Under the pieces are notes generated by a model. That model was not told the DNA's origin. It searched no databases and saw only the letters and a program-made list of their open reading frames with translations. Position numbers and translations under genes: made by a program. Below, one piece after another: positions 1 to 12,788 of a stretch of 64,000 nucleotides of DNA (position 1 is the stretch's first letter; every line of letters begins with the position of its first letter). The DNA comes from Hofstenia miamia (Eukaryota > Xenacoelomorpha > Acoela), in contig SCFE01000007.1 in assembly GCA_004352715.1 (NCBI GenBank), forward strand, positions 135,852 to 199,851, read 5' to 3'.

Positions 1-2280
1 GTAAACGTAATAACACCCAAATAGCATAATTAATTAGAGAACTTTAATATGCGTGTACTAGCTGAAACTGAAGCCTTACAATACAGACATTCTTCGAAAA
101 TGAATAAATGAAAATGTTTTTTATTATATGTCAAATATGCGAATTTCTTTAACATAGTTTATTACAAACATTTAATGTGAAATTATAAACTATAGCAAAT
201 CACGTATTTACTGCATGCCTGAAACGGTATTCGCTTTCATTAAAAATGGACAAATAAAGTAATGATCATTTAAAAAAAATTTATAATTACATTTTAAGCT
301 TTCAAGGATATAAAAATAACTTATTTATTTCATTTAATGAAATTACAAATATATATTCAACAAAATCAATAAGTGAGCGTTTTTACATTACATTAGAATA
401 ACTTGTTAAAACTATTGCTTGATATGTTGATACTAAATTTAATTTCATTCTTTTTAATTTTTGTAAAAGTAATTTTTTGCTCCATAATATCTACAGTGGG
501 AAAATAGCAAGTACTGAACTATTTCTATTTGTGCAGGCCCATGTGTAGTTCGTCAGGCAAATTAAATGATGTGTTGAAAACTTTTTATTTTTCTTCAAAT
601 TCAAATTGCAAGTGCTCATAAGAATATTAAATTTTCAGCAATTCTTAATGGATATGAATTAGTGTATATATGCAAACTGGCTAAAATTAATAAATTGTTT
701 TACATCATTATATAATGGGGATATAATAGAATTTGAACTATTTTTAACTTTATACAAAAAATTCAAAATTTGTACCACTTTTGGGCTTTTCCAAATATTT
801 TTCAAATTATTTTACAAAATTATTGAGAATATTTAAATGCATGCTTGGTAAATCAAAGCTATAAAGTAATCCTAACCTAGCCATCACACTGAATTGATTT
901 AATTTCCATATTTTTATATATATATCAAAGAGACCGTTTTTTAAATGAACTATTCTTCTATGACTTTTATATTTAACTTGTTCCGCAACTTTTGACGAAA
1001 AATTTTATAGATAGGGTCAAGGGTTAAAAAGTTATAGCGATTTAAAAAAAAGTCTATGAAAAACTGACATTTCCTGAGCAATTTCGCAAATACCAATTGT
1101 TTTGCCAAAATATGCCTCACATGTCAAAGTATCTACATATCAAATTTAATGTTGACCGGATGTACTGTTTTTGAGATTTTAGGGGGGGGACCAATTCGGC
1201 ACCCAGGAATATCTATTACCAAAAAGCCCAGGAGTAAGATAATTTTAAGTTTTTTTTACAGTTTTCAATTTTTAGTAGAATTGACCTAAATCAACCTAAA
1301 TAAAAAATTGCATTGATCGAAATTGACCATCTTTTATAAAGCAAAAATACGTTGTTAATATTGAAATTTGGCCGATATAATTTAATGCCCAAGAAATTTA
1401 AGAGTGTTACATTTAGAATGGTAAAATTTTATCAACAATAATTCTAAGCAAAGCTACCTGATGTATGGGAGCCAATCGGCAGAACCTTCTTTGTGGTCAT
1501 ACAAAATGATGCTAAAAATTGGAATACTTATTTCTACTGAAAACTGTTACTTACCATGTTATAATTGTAATCCACGCTGTTATTAAAGCATAGATAGGAA
1601 TCCATCCGATATTCATTTCAGTGCACAAATTCACGTCAAAATAAATATTTGTGTAATTGTATTTATTGTGATCTTCAATGAAAAGTAAGCAGGAATACAA
1701 ATTCAATATGTCAATACATTCATGGAACAAATGAACATTGACGTATCCTCAGTGTAAATGTCATTCATTGGCATTAAGTACGAATACATATCTTGGAAAC
1801 GTTGGTGGCCAGTGTTGGGTATTTGAACCGGAATAGTGTCTCACCCGCAAAATTATTGAAAGCAGGTCTAATGTAAAGATTGTAGGCTAAATTAGCTCAT
1901 CAAAATTATACTTTTATGTTCATTTTATATGCTTACATTAAATTATTAAATACGAAAGCATAAACTTGAGCTTAGCTTGTTGCATTTAATATTAGTGAAA
2001 AATAATATAATTTTAATTTAAAAATCTGTTAGGTCATAATCGAAGTTCTATGAACTCATTTCTTTGTATTCCATCGCCCAATAGTTACCATCTATTGAAC
2101 TGACAGTATTCACAACGACTGAAAATTTTAAAACAAAATTCATCCATTCGAAAGATTTGAACATTTTTAGCTTACATCATTTTTTATTTGCAATTAAATG
2201 TGTTTTTTTACATTGGAAGTGGCCAAAAAATGTATTAACAGAAATCGACTTGATCTGAGCATGCTGTTTGCTACTTAAGG
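1..2280. other. No recognisable gene; AT-rich intergenic sequence
   Basis: No ORF of useful length or family resemblance was seen on either strand. The stretch near 1,015-1,200 (a 'gggttaaaaagttatagcg' block followed by an eight-G run near 1,181) looks like diverged interspersed repeat, but I cannot name a family. Confidence 0.6.
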
Positions 2281-2289
2281 AATCCGCTC

Positions 2290-4081
2290 TCACCTTCCAT
2301 GTAGTTTCACAGTAATTTTCTGCGGCAAAATACCATTCGGAAAACTTTCAAAGTGTGTTGTTCACTGACAACGGTTGAGTAGCATTTAAAGGATTGTTGT
2401 GACGAGTGTTGAGCAGATTGGGGTTGTTGCAATATATTGACGATATAATAATTGCATTGAAAACATTTAAGGAACATTTAGCCGCATTTTGTAAGGCTTT
2501 TATAATATTTGAGAAGTTTGTTAAAGCTATGACCTCAAAAGTGTTCACTTGAATTTCATGCACTAACATATTTGGGCTTTCAAGCTTCAAAGCATAGAAT
2601 AAGACTAGATCCTTCCAAGGTACAGAAACTCAATAGAATGTCTAAACCATCATCTCATGCTAAGGTGGAAGGGTTCTGAAATGTGCAGAATTATTAAGTC
2701 ATATATATATAAATTGAAAAGCAAAGAGGTTTTTTGCTGGATGGAGGAATGTCAGCAAATCTTCAGGAAAATTAAACAAGCTTTGTCTAAAGATGCCTTG
2801 CTACAATATCTAAAATTCAATAAAGATGTCGTTTTGGAAGTAGATGCAAGCAATAGGTAATTCACTGTGATATTGAGACAAGATCATGGCCCCATAGAAT
2901 ATTTCAGTCATTCTCTGACTGAAGCGGAATTTTTAGTATTGTATTAAGCAGTATCATATTTTAGATCATTGCTTTGGGAGACATGTGTTCCATTTTAAAC
3001 GACCATCAAACTTTGGTTGGTTTAATGAGGAAGGAAACAGACACACAACAAACGCCAGATACAAGCTTCTATGGAGTTACAAGAATACAAATTTAATATA
3101 CAATAGTACAGCTGACACACTTAGTCAGTTGGTGAGTGCGATTAATCCCAATGCTGATGAATTTGTATCAACTATTGCGCAACAAAATAAGAACCTTGTG
3201 ACTGCAGTTACTCAAGAAATCAAAGAGGAAAAAAAATTCTGATATTAATTAGTGTGTATCATAATGGTCATTTCAGAGCCAAGAAAGTAATGAGAGCCTT
3301 AAAGGCTCTATAACGTATAGCGGAGTTTTCCAATAATTCCTTTATATGTCATCAAAGAAAATCATATGGTTACCATGCTAGTATTTCCAAGAGAAGTGAT
3401 ATCAGTGGATATTGTGGGAACATTACCTAAATCTGGCCCATATCAGTTCGCCAATAAAATTATTGATCACAGTAGTCATTTGTTGGAGGTATATCCAAAA
3501 GCATCGATAACAGCTTCAGCAGTAGCAAATATTTTACTTGTGCAATGGATTTTTTGGTTCAGTGCGCTGAGAAAAATTCACTCAGATTGGGGAAGCGAGT
3601 CTACTGTTTGGAACAAATTATTACAATCATTTGAAATTAGTGGGTCACTTTAAACACCATACCATCCCCAGAGCAATGCTTTTGTTGAACAAGTTCATAG
3701 AACCAAAGATAGGCTTCATTGTCAAATCAGGATGTGGTCAAATGGACTCTGCAAAGCTGATTTTCACATTAACCGATTTACACACAAATCAATCAATATA
3801 TTTCCATGTATATTTTTATTCAGAGCTTATAGTAATTTACTTCATAACTGACCTTAACAGCCGATCGATCCTTATCAAGGTGCCTGTCCAAAGTTTGCAT
3901 ACTTAAGGCAACAGGAATAATTCATTGGAGCCAAATTTTGGTCCAGGTATTCTAATTGCTAGATGAATTGCTAAACAGGTGCTGCAATTGGTTGACGGAA
4001 GATTTATTAAAACAAACAATTTCTTCAATTCAATTTTAATAACTAAATTTGTTTTAAAAAAAGAGATTTTGAGGGGGATGA
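2290..4081 (+). mobile_element. Degenerate Ty3/gypsy-type retrotransposon fragment (RT-RNase H-integrase)
   Basis: Read on the + strand with frameshifts and stops. The RT catalytic motif YIDDI is encoded at 2,433-2,447, followed by a typical 'KEHL' helix. The RNase H entry, with a V-D-A-S motif, lies near 2,830-2,860, and a tail with 'YNSTADTLS' is near 3,095-3,130. An integrase core follows: first Asp in S-V-D-I-V-G (about 3,400), second in H-S-D-W-G (about 3,580) and a Y-H-P-Q-S-N-A-F-V-E block (about 3,655-3,690). A purine-rich tract at 4,060-4,080 followed by TGTTATAG at 4,083 resembles a polypurine tract at the start of a 3' LTR. No gag, 5' LTR or intact frame remains. It is a dead copy unrelated in detail to the larger element at 43-58 kb. 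Confidence 0.8.
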
Positions 4082-4149
4082 TGTTATAGAATTATTTGGT
4101 TGTTTAATGTTGTTTGCAATTAAAATTTGCAAAACGCAGAATGTATTTG

Positions 4150-5720
4150 GTGATTCGAGAATATAGTTGAATTAGAAGTGTTATCTTTGTAGTAATTATT
4201 TTCCTGATTACTTAAGACTTGCTCATGTTACTCCTATTTGTAAGAAAAGCAATCGGTTCCATGCAAAAAATTATAGACCAGTGATTTCATTTAATTCTCC
4301 AATAAGTAAATTATTCGAAGAATTACTATATGATAAAATAACAGAATAATACAATTTTCTATCAAACACTCAATTTGGATTTACTAAAAATGTATTAGCC
4401 ACTAATGATTATGTGCTACAGTAAATCATCCTAGGCCCAAATAAATTCGTGGCAATTGCCTACTAAATCTGTCTAAAGCTTTTGATTCTATTGATCACAA
4501 CAGTGATTATTTAAGGCTTTGATGACAAAAACAACATTCTCCCTGACTGTTACAAACTGATAAGAAAATTCAAAGCATATGAAGAACTACTTCAGACGGA
4601 AAAGACATCATTAGCCACCACAAACAGAAACTCTACTAAACTATTATCTTGTAAAATAATACAAACTCCAGCATGGAACTTTTCAGGTTTTAGTCCAGCA
4701 CTGCACAATAGTGTATCATTTTCAATAGATAATGCTGCACTTGCCCTGATGTCATGCTCACTTGACTGTGGCTTAGATAAGTTTCCTGGAGAATTTCTAA
4801 GAGTTGCATGACGGGACTTGGCATTCCATGTCCTTAACTTTTCCCAGTGCTACTTTGCCATGAAAATTTTGTAAAGTGCTGGTAATGGCATATGTTTGGC
4901 CGGTATTTAAAGGCGGTTGTCACAGTAAACTAACCAACTATCATCCTTTGAGCATCCTCTCAAAGATTAATGAGCTGCATCTAATTTTCAAACAAAATAT
5001 GGATTTACACTGAGGAGACAAACAGTCTTTCAATTGTTTTAATTTCTAGATGACATACAAAATTTGACAATTAACGAAAAATATGCTGTTTTTGCCTAGA
5101 TTTTAGCAAAGACTTTGCCAAAGGCCCCCATGACATTTTGCTCAGAAAACTGCGGGAGTTTTGCATTGGCAGATCTAAACTAATTGCCTCTTGCTTATCT
5201 GATCACTACCAGTGTGCGAGAATTTATCGTTAAGACTCAAATTATACAGCTGTGACAAGTGGTGAGCCTCAGCTCTTATCAATGAATTACTTGCTACTTA
5301 TGGTGCGTCCTCACTATGCTTATCTGCTGAAGACGTAAAAGTCTCCAATCCTGAACTTTTTCCCTTAAGCTTGACGTCAATTCATTCCTTGACTGGTGTA
5401 TTCGCAATGAGATCATTCTGAACATAAACAACAATGTTAATTGTGCTCGGAGGTCCTGAACCTGATGATTACTTACCAATTGATTTTGACTCCTATAGGC
5501 TTCTTCAGTTGTAAAAGATCTTGGTGCTTGGCTGAGTGACGACCTAAAATGGAAGGTATATATGACTAAAAGCCTTAGAACGATGTGTCATGCTCTCTTT
5601 ATCGAATTTTGCAAAAACATTTCTTATTTTGTTAAAGTGACTACCAGACTAAATTATATCACGCCTATATCTTGTCCACCCTAATATACATCCGAAATCT
5701 TGTCTTGAATTACATTTCAG
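4150..5720 (+). mobile_element. Degenerate non-LTR retrotransposon (LINE) RT fragments
   Basis: Short runs on the + strand match the reverse transcriptase of Jockey/CR1-type LINEs. Near 4,210-4,290 there is an 'AHVTPICKKS...NYRP' block, the RT0/RT1 region. Near 5,500-5,570 there is 'VKDLGAWLSDDLKW', the thumb-proximal motif that follows the catalytic domain. The intervening sequence (about 4,500-5,450) is full of stops and shifts, so more than one fragment may be present. There is no EN domain and no clear 3' end. Confidence 0.65.
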
Positions 5721-5739
5721 GCAAACCTCAATGTAATTT

Positions 5740-6744
5740 AAATCGTGCTATCTATATGCCGAAATGAGTTAACAGAGAGACTTCTGACTTCAATTTCTTC
5801 ATGTGAGCATTTGGATTTATGCTGCCCAGAAAAATATATTCTTTCATCCAAATATGCCAAAAAAACTCAAAATAATGTTTCAAAGCCATGGATTGATTCT
5901 AAATGCATCGATTTAATCCAAATAAAGAAACAGAAATGGAAAAATACTTAAATTCCTAAACACTGCAAAATCATAATGCTTATAAATCTGCACGAAAATT
6001 ATGTAATACTGCTATAAGGAAAGCAAGTAATAATTATTCCCGTTTTCAGTATCAAAGTCTTTCTTCCCAAAAAAATAAGTGGGAATTTGTTAACAATTTG
6101 CTAAATAGAAAAAACATGCGAACCGAAGAAATAGAAAGAATATACTATAAAGATAAATCCATTACAAATAAGAAGGAAATCTGAAATGCTTTCAATGAAG
6201 TTTTCCTAAAAAAGGAAACTACAACGGTATGAATGTACCTTTTTGCCTTAATAAACCCAAAGGAACTCCAACCTCTTTCTCTTTTCGTTTTGCAACAAAA
6301 TATGAAATCATAAAGTCGATACAATGTTTAAAAAATAAATCCAGTGGACCCTCTCTAATACCAACGTGGTTCCTAAAACTCTCAGGTGACTTAATAGCTG
6401 AACCAATATGCTACATTTTAAATAATTGTATAAAACACTCCTTTTTTCCAGATGAATTAAAATTGGCAAATATAACACCATTATTTAAAAGAAATGATCC
6501 CGAAGATTGCGAAAATTATAGACCCATTTCGATCACTTCTCCAATCAGCAAAATTTTTGAACGAATTCTTTTTAATCAAATTAACGAGCATCTTTATAAA
6601 CATGATCTCTACTCCAAAACACAATATGGTTTTCGTAAAGTTATTTTTACGAGCGCCGCTTTAATACAAGCTACAGAAAAATGGCGATCAACAATAAATG
6701 ATAATGAATACCGGTACTCAGCAATTGCTCTCGAAATATTTTAA
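5740..6744 (+). mobile_element. LINE fragment: EN-RT linker and N-terminal RT domain
   Basis: A fairly well-kept stretch, open without stops from 6,229 to 6,744 (171 codons), encodes the first half of a Jockey-like reverse transcriptase. It shows a K-N-K-S-S-G-P block, 'ANITPLFKRND', 'NYRPISITSPISKIFERI' and 'QYGFRK'. Upstream (5,870-6,200) is the characteristic linker with 'KPWID' and K/Q-rich helices, broken by stops. The frame ends at 6,744 just where the first catalytic motif (F-x-D-L-S-K-A-F-D in this family) should appear; instead it reads into unrelated AT-rich DNA. So this copy lacks the catalytic core. Its RT motif wording closely matches the - strand copy at 7.4-9.4 kb, so both belong to one family. 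Confidence 0.8.
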
Positions 6745-7360
6745 AATATCAATTGCAGAAACAGTTGCATTTTTGATAGTCAAAATTTTGTTTGTATTCA
6801 AGTTATTGATAAAGTAGGGATTAACTGTGCGAAATTGCGATTTCTCGGTACTAATGCGTAATTTGTATATTGAAAATTATTGGCAGTTCGATTCGACTCC
6901 CCTTATTGCAAAATCTAATTACTTATGGGTGTAAAATATACAAGCATCATCTGCGCATAGCGTATTGTATAAGATTACAGGTTCATATCGTTCTAATCAC
7001 ATCTAATCTAAATTCTCCAAATCCAAGCTAGTAATTTTTGTAATTGTTTGTCCAGACATTTATATTTGTATGTCTCATTGTTTCTGATATTTGTGTTGTT
7101 TTTTTACGCTATTTAGAGTTGTAGCATTAATTTATATAAGATAACAGAATCCTTATTTAGATAAATGTTAACAATTAAATAACTGATAATTTATCTGAAT
7201 AGCGTCATTAAATTCACAAAAACACATGTATAAAATTCACATGAATTACAAAAGAAATCTTGCAGGCTATGGATAAATTACTATAGTGCTATTTTAGTAC
7301 CGAGTTATAGTGTAGTCATTGTTATAAAATATGTATCCTAGCCATGATTTTCCAGAAATA
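6745..7360. other. No recognisable feature
   Basis: AT-rich sequence between two oppositely oriented LINE fragments. No ORF, tandem repeat or terminal repeat that I could support. Confidence 0.5.
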
Positions 7361-7364
7361 TATT

Positions 7365-9366
7365 TTTGCTTAAGGAAGATTTTTAAAAGATTTCAATTTT
7401 TCAATATTTTTAATTTCTTTAGGCAGCGAATTCCAGTTTCGAATGGCGACATTAATGACGGATTTCTTTAAAACGTTTTCTTATACTTAACACAAGTAAA
7501 AAGCTTTGATCTTGAATTCTGTTTATGAGTAAATTCCGGAATTATAATCGTATTGTAGGGTTGTAGGTTTCTGATTAGTTTGAAGAATGTTAGAAGGGTA
7601 TTCAATATAACCAGCTGTTTTGGAAAAATAATTGACCTAGAAATGTACTGTTTGGTTTTCTATGTGATATTTAATGCTCAATTTAATTGAATATCAAGTT
7701 TTTTTATAAAGCACTTCGCTTAGGTCAGTAAAAAAAATGTTTGCGTAATTTAGGTGACTGATGATGAAAGCATGGAAGAATTGAATTATCACACAAGGTG
7801 GTAATTGCCTAACTACTAGTTTCATACTTTTCAGGGTTGTTTAAAAATCGGATTTTCATTCTTGCTTGATGCAAATCGGATTTTTATGAATTTGAATGGA
7901 TTTTTTTGATTTTTATTATTTTTATTCTAAATAGCGAAAACATTAATTTCATTTGAAGTGTTATTTATTCATAACACGGAAACACAATATAAGTTTTCCA
8001 CATTTCTCGATGACCAGCCGATTTCGAATGTTGGAGTGGACTAGCCCGAAAGTGCTGAACAATCTCTCTATCTCAGCAGTTGTGTACGAACACGAAAGAA
8101 CGCGCTGTTTGGTTTTCGATGTCAAGTTTTTTATAAAGCGCTACGGTAAGATCAGTAAATAAAATGTTTGCGTAATTAAGGTGACTTATGATGAAAGCAT
8201 GGAAGAATTGAATTATCGCGCAAGTTGGTAATTGCCTAACTACTAGTGTCATACATTTTTTAGAATAGCAACATTGTTGGTCATCGAGAGCACTTCATCA
8301 GTTTTCTGTGGCCTGAATAAGTGCACAATTCGTTGGGAAACCTCTTCTTAACCCTTATTGAGTTGCTGAAAATAAGCTATGCTTTTGAATATGTTTGAAC
8401 ATTTGATTAAATACTAGTCTTTCACGAGCTTTACTTATTGGTGTCATGATTGAAATAGGCCTATAATTAAGAAGGTACGTCTTATCATTTTTTGAAAAAC
8501 AAAGTATCATGTGCTTTTTTAAGCAGTCTGGGAAAATTTTCGATTTAATACATTTATTAAAAATGCAGTTAAAGGGGTTTTCTTAAATATTCAAGTCGGA
8601 ATATTTGACGGCCCACTAGATTTACCGAATTTTGATGTGCTTAAAGCTGTGACTCTTTCATAACTTGTAAATCTGAGGATGAAACTGGGGGCATTAGACC
8701 TTTAATTTTCAACAGAATAATTACCCAAATTTATGAATGATTTGTTTAAGATATTGAAGATGTGATAAGGATCCTTCCACAATTTATCATAATCGTCTGA
8801 TATCGCTATGATGTCATTGGCAACACATATGTTGCGACTTGTCTAATTATGAATCAAGCTCCATTTTGTTTTTTGAAATATCCTTCCATTATATTCTTTT
8901 TTATGTATTCGCTGTAGGCCTTACGAGTTATGTTACAAACCTTCCTTACTCTTATAAAGATTAAAATTTTCTTCACATTGCTTGTTCAAAAATATGTTTT
9001 CCAAGTCTGTAACCTACGCTTCAAAATATTTTGAATTACATTTGGATTTGATAAAATCCGGTGGTCAGGGCAATATAAATTTACACAATATTCAAGAACT
9101 TTTATGAACTTAACCATCGCTACATTGGGTTCAGGCCCTGTATAGACATATTGCCAGTTTTGTCTTGAAAGTGCAGATGTAAGATATGTATTTAAAAATA
9201 TCCTTTTTTCAAACACGGGTTGCAACTCATTTTTCGATGTATGTTCTTTAATATTTATTTTAAACCTTTGTAAATTACAAAAAAGTATTTTGAGTATACT
9301 GATTAATGCTATGCAATGATCTGAGAAAGGGCATTCCGTTGAATAAAATTTAAAAATTGAAATCAT
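7365..9366 (-). mobile_element. LINE on the minus strand: endonuclease end, linker, RT and C-terminus (decayed)
   Basis: Read 5' to 3' on the - strand from 9,366. At 9,366-8,986 an open 126-codon stretch begins with 'CPFSDHC', the end of the apurinic-type endonuclease domain, and continues through the EN-RT linker. At about 8,590-8,290 the RT block appears, with 'NYRPISIMTPISKA' and 'LFSATQ'. The late RT region 'FHAFIISHLNYANI' is at about 8,215-8,160 and again near 7,790-7,730. The family-typical C-terminus 'NWNSLPKEIKNIEKL' is at about 7,450-7,400. Stops and deletions occur throughout. The late RT segment is present twice as a diverged direct repeat (about 7,690-7,833 and 8,118-8,258), separated by unrelated sequence. 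Confidence 0.75.
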
Positions 9367-9369
9367 GTT

Positions 9370-10770
9370 ATAGTGAATTATTATCCGAAAATTATGTATA
9401 AGCCGATTGGGAATTATTCGTGTTTGAAGATTTCAAATTTCACATTTTCTTAGCAATTGTTTAAACCTCTATCCCTCCTAAACAATTTGTAGATCAAAGT
9501 ATCAAATGAAAAATTTTACAATTAATTTATATTCTAGTTGCGGCTCCCGGTTTGTCTTCAGGAAACAAAATATTTCACGGAATTCATCTAAAGTTGTTTA
9601 TAAAAGCAGATGCGCCTATAGACAAACTTTTGTTAGGAAACTAAGAGAATTATGTAGAAGAATCCAATGGCATCAACAGATATATCGAATCCCTTAAATA
9701 TCTCTAATTATCAACTAAATTATTAAATATTATGCAAGACGAAAGATAAATTTTCACAAAAGCAAATAAATCGTATTATATAATATCATTAAAATCAACT
9801 TTAAATAGTAAAGAAGATTATATATTGAAGGCAATATTTTCATTGAAATATAAATTTTGTTGAGAAATTTAATGAGGTAAATTTTTTTCCTAATGATGCT
9901 AAACATTAGCAAAATATATTGCTGATTATTTTCCATTTAAATTGCTAAATTCCTTAAAAACATATGGTTAAGTTTGTTTGATAATGTTTTATTTTTAAAA
10001 ATCACAACAATTTCCATATTTATTGCATGAATGAAAAATTACGCGTTCTACCTACCATGATACAATTAGTAGATATAAGTATGATCAGAATGTGGATAAT
10101 TTGAGCATAGATAAGAGTCATATTGGCGAAATACCAAACATTAACAATAACTCTCTGATAGAGTTTATTAGTTGCAAAACTTTCTGTTGCTCAACATAAT
10201 GTCCCTTTCAAAATATTTGTAAATGTAGTTTGAAATTCAATTTGTGAAAGTTAAAAGATAAATAAAGCTCTGACTAGATTATTTAAGCTTAGGATACAAG
10301 CCGAAAATACATGAAAACTATCAAAAATAGTGGCCGGGTTAAACGTTTTCTAAATTTTGATATATTTGAAAAATTATATGGGGAGGATTCATCTAATTTG
10401 AGGATGACAATTTGCTTGAAATCTCCCAAGTATATTAATCAAACACTGACATGAAAACTCGGGATTTGTAGGTTCAAATGAAGTAAGAAGCTCTTTTAAA
10501 ATATTTGTTTTATGTATTATTTTAAAGTAAAGAGTTCTAGGTTGTATTTAGTTTTACAATTCCGTTCAATAAAATTTAAAATAGAAACAGATGCTTAATA
10601 TAACAGACATAAAATCCACCCATGAATAGTTCTTAAGACATGCATTAAAAATACTAAAAATTACAATAAACTAAATGAAGATAAAAATTTTGCTTATTGA
10701 GTAAAAAATTATTAATATTTACAATTTCATATACATACATGTACATTTTAACATATTTACATTAACTACA
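9370..10770. other. Intergenic sequence downstream of CFAP251; no gene recognised
   Basis: AT-rich, with only short ORFs of no family resemblance. The CFAP251 3' UTR must begin at 10,772 and run to lower coordinates, but I found no AATAAA (TTTATT on the + strand) within the first ~700 bases, so its end is not called. Confidence 0.5.
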
Positions 10771-10772
10771 AA

Positions 10773-12788
10773 TTATGCATATTGTGTTGCAGCAGTAACC
10801 AAACGTACAGTTTTACTACTATGAGCACTTTGTGATCTTTCGATCTTCTTTTCAGGTTCAAGCTGAACCGGGAAGCCCAAAATATTAGAACAGAAATCAT
10901 TAACTGTTATTGTTTCAGGAATTTTGCAGTACAAGTCAGGTTCTGAGTTGAGAATATTAAAGCCTTTTACTTCGCTATTAGCACCTTCCGGGCTCAGGCC
11001 AAGTAGCACACCAATAAAATCTGCTAACTCAGTATCATTCATCTCTTCTCCTAAACAAACCCATTGAAAAATTTAATTAACACAAAATATTAATAACGAC
11101 ATTCAATGATACCAGCCAAATATAGATATCATAAAATTTTTAAGATATTAGCAGCTTCGAATAAAATATTTACAAATAAACAATTATTTCCTGGTATGCA
11201 TAAATGTAAAAGGCAATGAAATATTCAATTTGACTCCAACAAACAGATGGTTTTGAATAAAATCTAAAAATTTTTAATTCAAACTAGTTTCAATTCCTTA
11301 AATATCACACCATATGATATAAGTTGTACAAAAGGGATGAAGTACCAATATCGCTATTTCAGCAATACAGTTGATAATGTATCAAAAGTTGTATGATCTG
11401 CTATGTTAAAACTCACATAAATAAACAATATTGATTAATTCTAACATCGGAAATTTATGATCATGCATGCTAAGCAAACCAAAAATATTAGTGTATCCAT
11501 ATGAATATAATGGGTTTTGCTGGTATTTTCAAATACTATTGAGAAATTTGAACATGTACAAATGTATGGACAAATGCCTTCTCCTGTTACAGTGACAATC
11601 AGTAGCTAAAAGTATTAAGAAACTTTAATGAAACATCCGAATTCTCTCCATACATAATGTAAAGATAATAAGGCGGCTTAAAGACAATCTCAGCACAAAC
11701 TAATCTCAAAGATTTTGCTTGCTGTCGATAGAACGCTCACGCCTTGGCGAAGGACTTTAATGCCTAATTTAGGAGACAATGATTTATTTTCTAGCGTTTT
11801 TAATAGTTTGGAAGTCGTGAATTATGAGCGTCTTAACACTTTTTAAAGAAGTTTTGTGCACAAGGTTTAACCTTTTAACATTAGAATAAAGATTTCAAAA
11901 TAGCAAATTCAACGAAACACTAGATCCTACGAAAACCATATAGAAATATTTTGTATAATGTAATCTAATTGGACCATAAAATAAATTAAGCACATGGTAA
12001 TAGCAATAGCGTATTAGAGCAATTTTAATAAAAACTTCAGAATTTACTTCACGATTAAATCTTAAAAGTTAAGCAGTTACAAATATATCCACAAAAAATT
12101 AGAAAATTATCATTCATTTCTAAAAAATAACATGAAACTAAATAAAAAAAAATCGAAATATTTTTAATAACAAGAAATTACCAGAATTTTGTAATAAATT
12201 AAAAAGAGTTTCTCGTTCAATGGCACATAAACCAGAATCTGTGGTGTATCCAAGTGTTCGGAAGGCTTCAACAATCGCATTCTGACTCATTCCAAAAGCA
12301 GGACGATGATTTACGTACACTAAGATCTTCATCAACAAATAATCGGTTAAAATTTACACTTACGCTTAATAAATTCTCGCATGTCGATTCTTTCCACGTA
12401 TTTCTTAGTATCAATATACTTACTAAATTTGATCTCATTCATCATGTTTTCAATCTAAAATATTCTTTTAAATAAAAAATGATATAAGTAAACATGGTGG
12501 TAGTGGTGTGCAATTATACAGAAATGAAAGTACAATAGGTAAAATTCAATTACTTCGTGTTCGGATGGATAGAATCCCAATGCTCTCATGACAAATGGAA
12601 TTTCAGAAACGGGAATAGAAACCGAAACCTCTCTGCGATTCATCGTATCGACACCTTGTGATCGGATCATTGCATAGTAGAAATAGTTTTCCAATTCTTT
12701 GAACAAGTACCCGTCACGGCCGCCTTCTAGCATTCCATAGAAAGGAATTAGATCTTCTCCGCCGAGAGTTGCACTAGCTTCCAGTGCA
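10773..12788 (-). CDS. CFAP251: CFAP251 exons 19-22: EF-hand-like C-terminal module
   Basis: Exon 19 contains the family-diagnostic block [11 protein letters not shown], then '[15 protein letters not shown]' and '[13 protein letters not shown]'. Exon 20 holds '[13 protein letters not shown]', exon 21 '[13 protein letters not shown]' and exon 22 '[12 protein letters not shown]' followed by a Lys/Ser-rich tail ending TAA at 10,775-10,773. This calmodulin-like pair of helix-loop-helix units is what separates CFAP251 from other ciliary WD40 proteins. The loops keep few of the acidic calcium ligands, so calcium binding should not be assumed. Introns here are short (44 nt between exons 20 and 21, 99 nt between 19 and 20). 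Confidence 0.92.
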
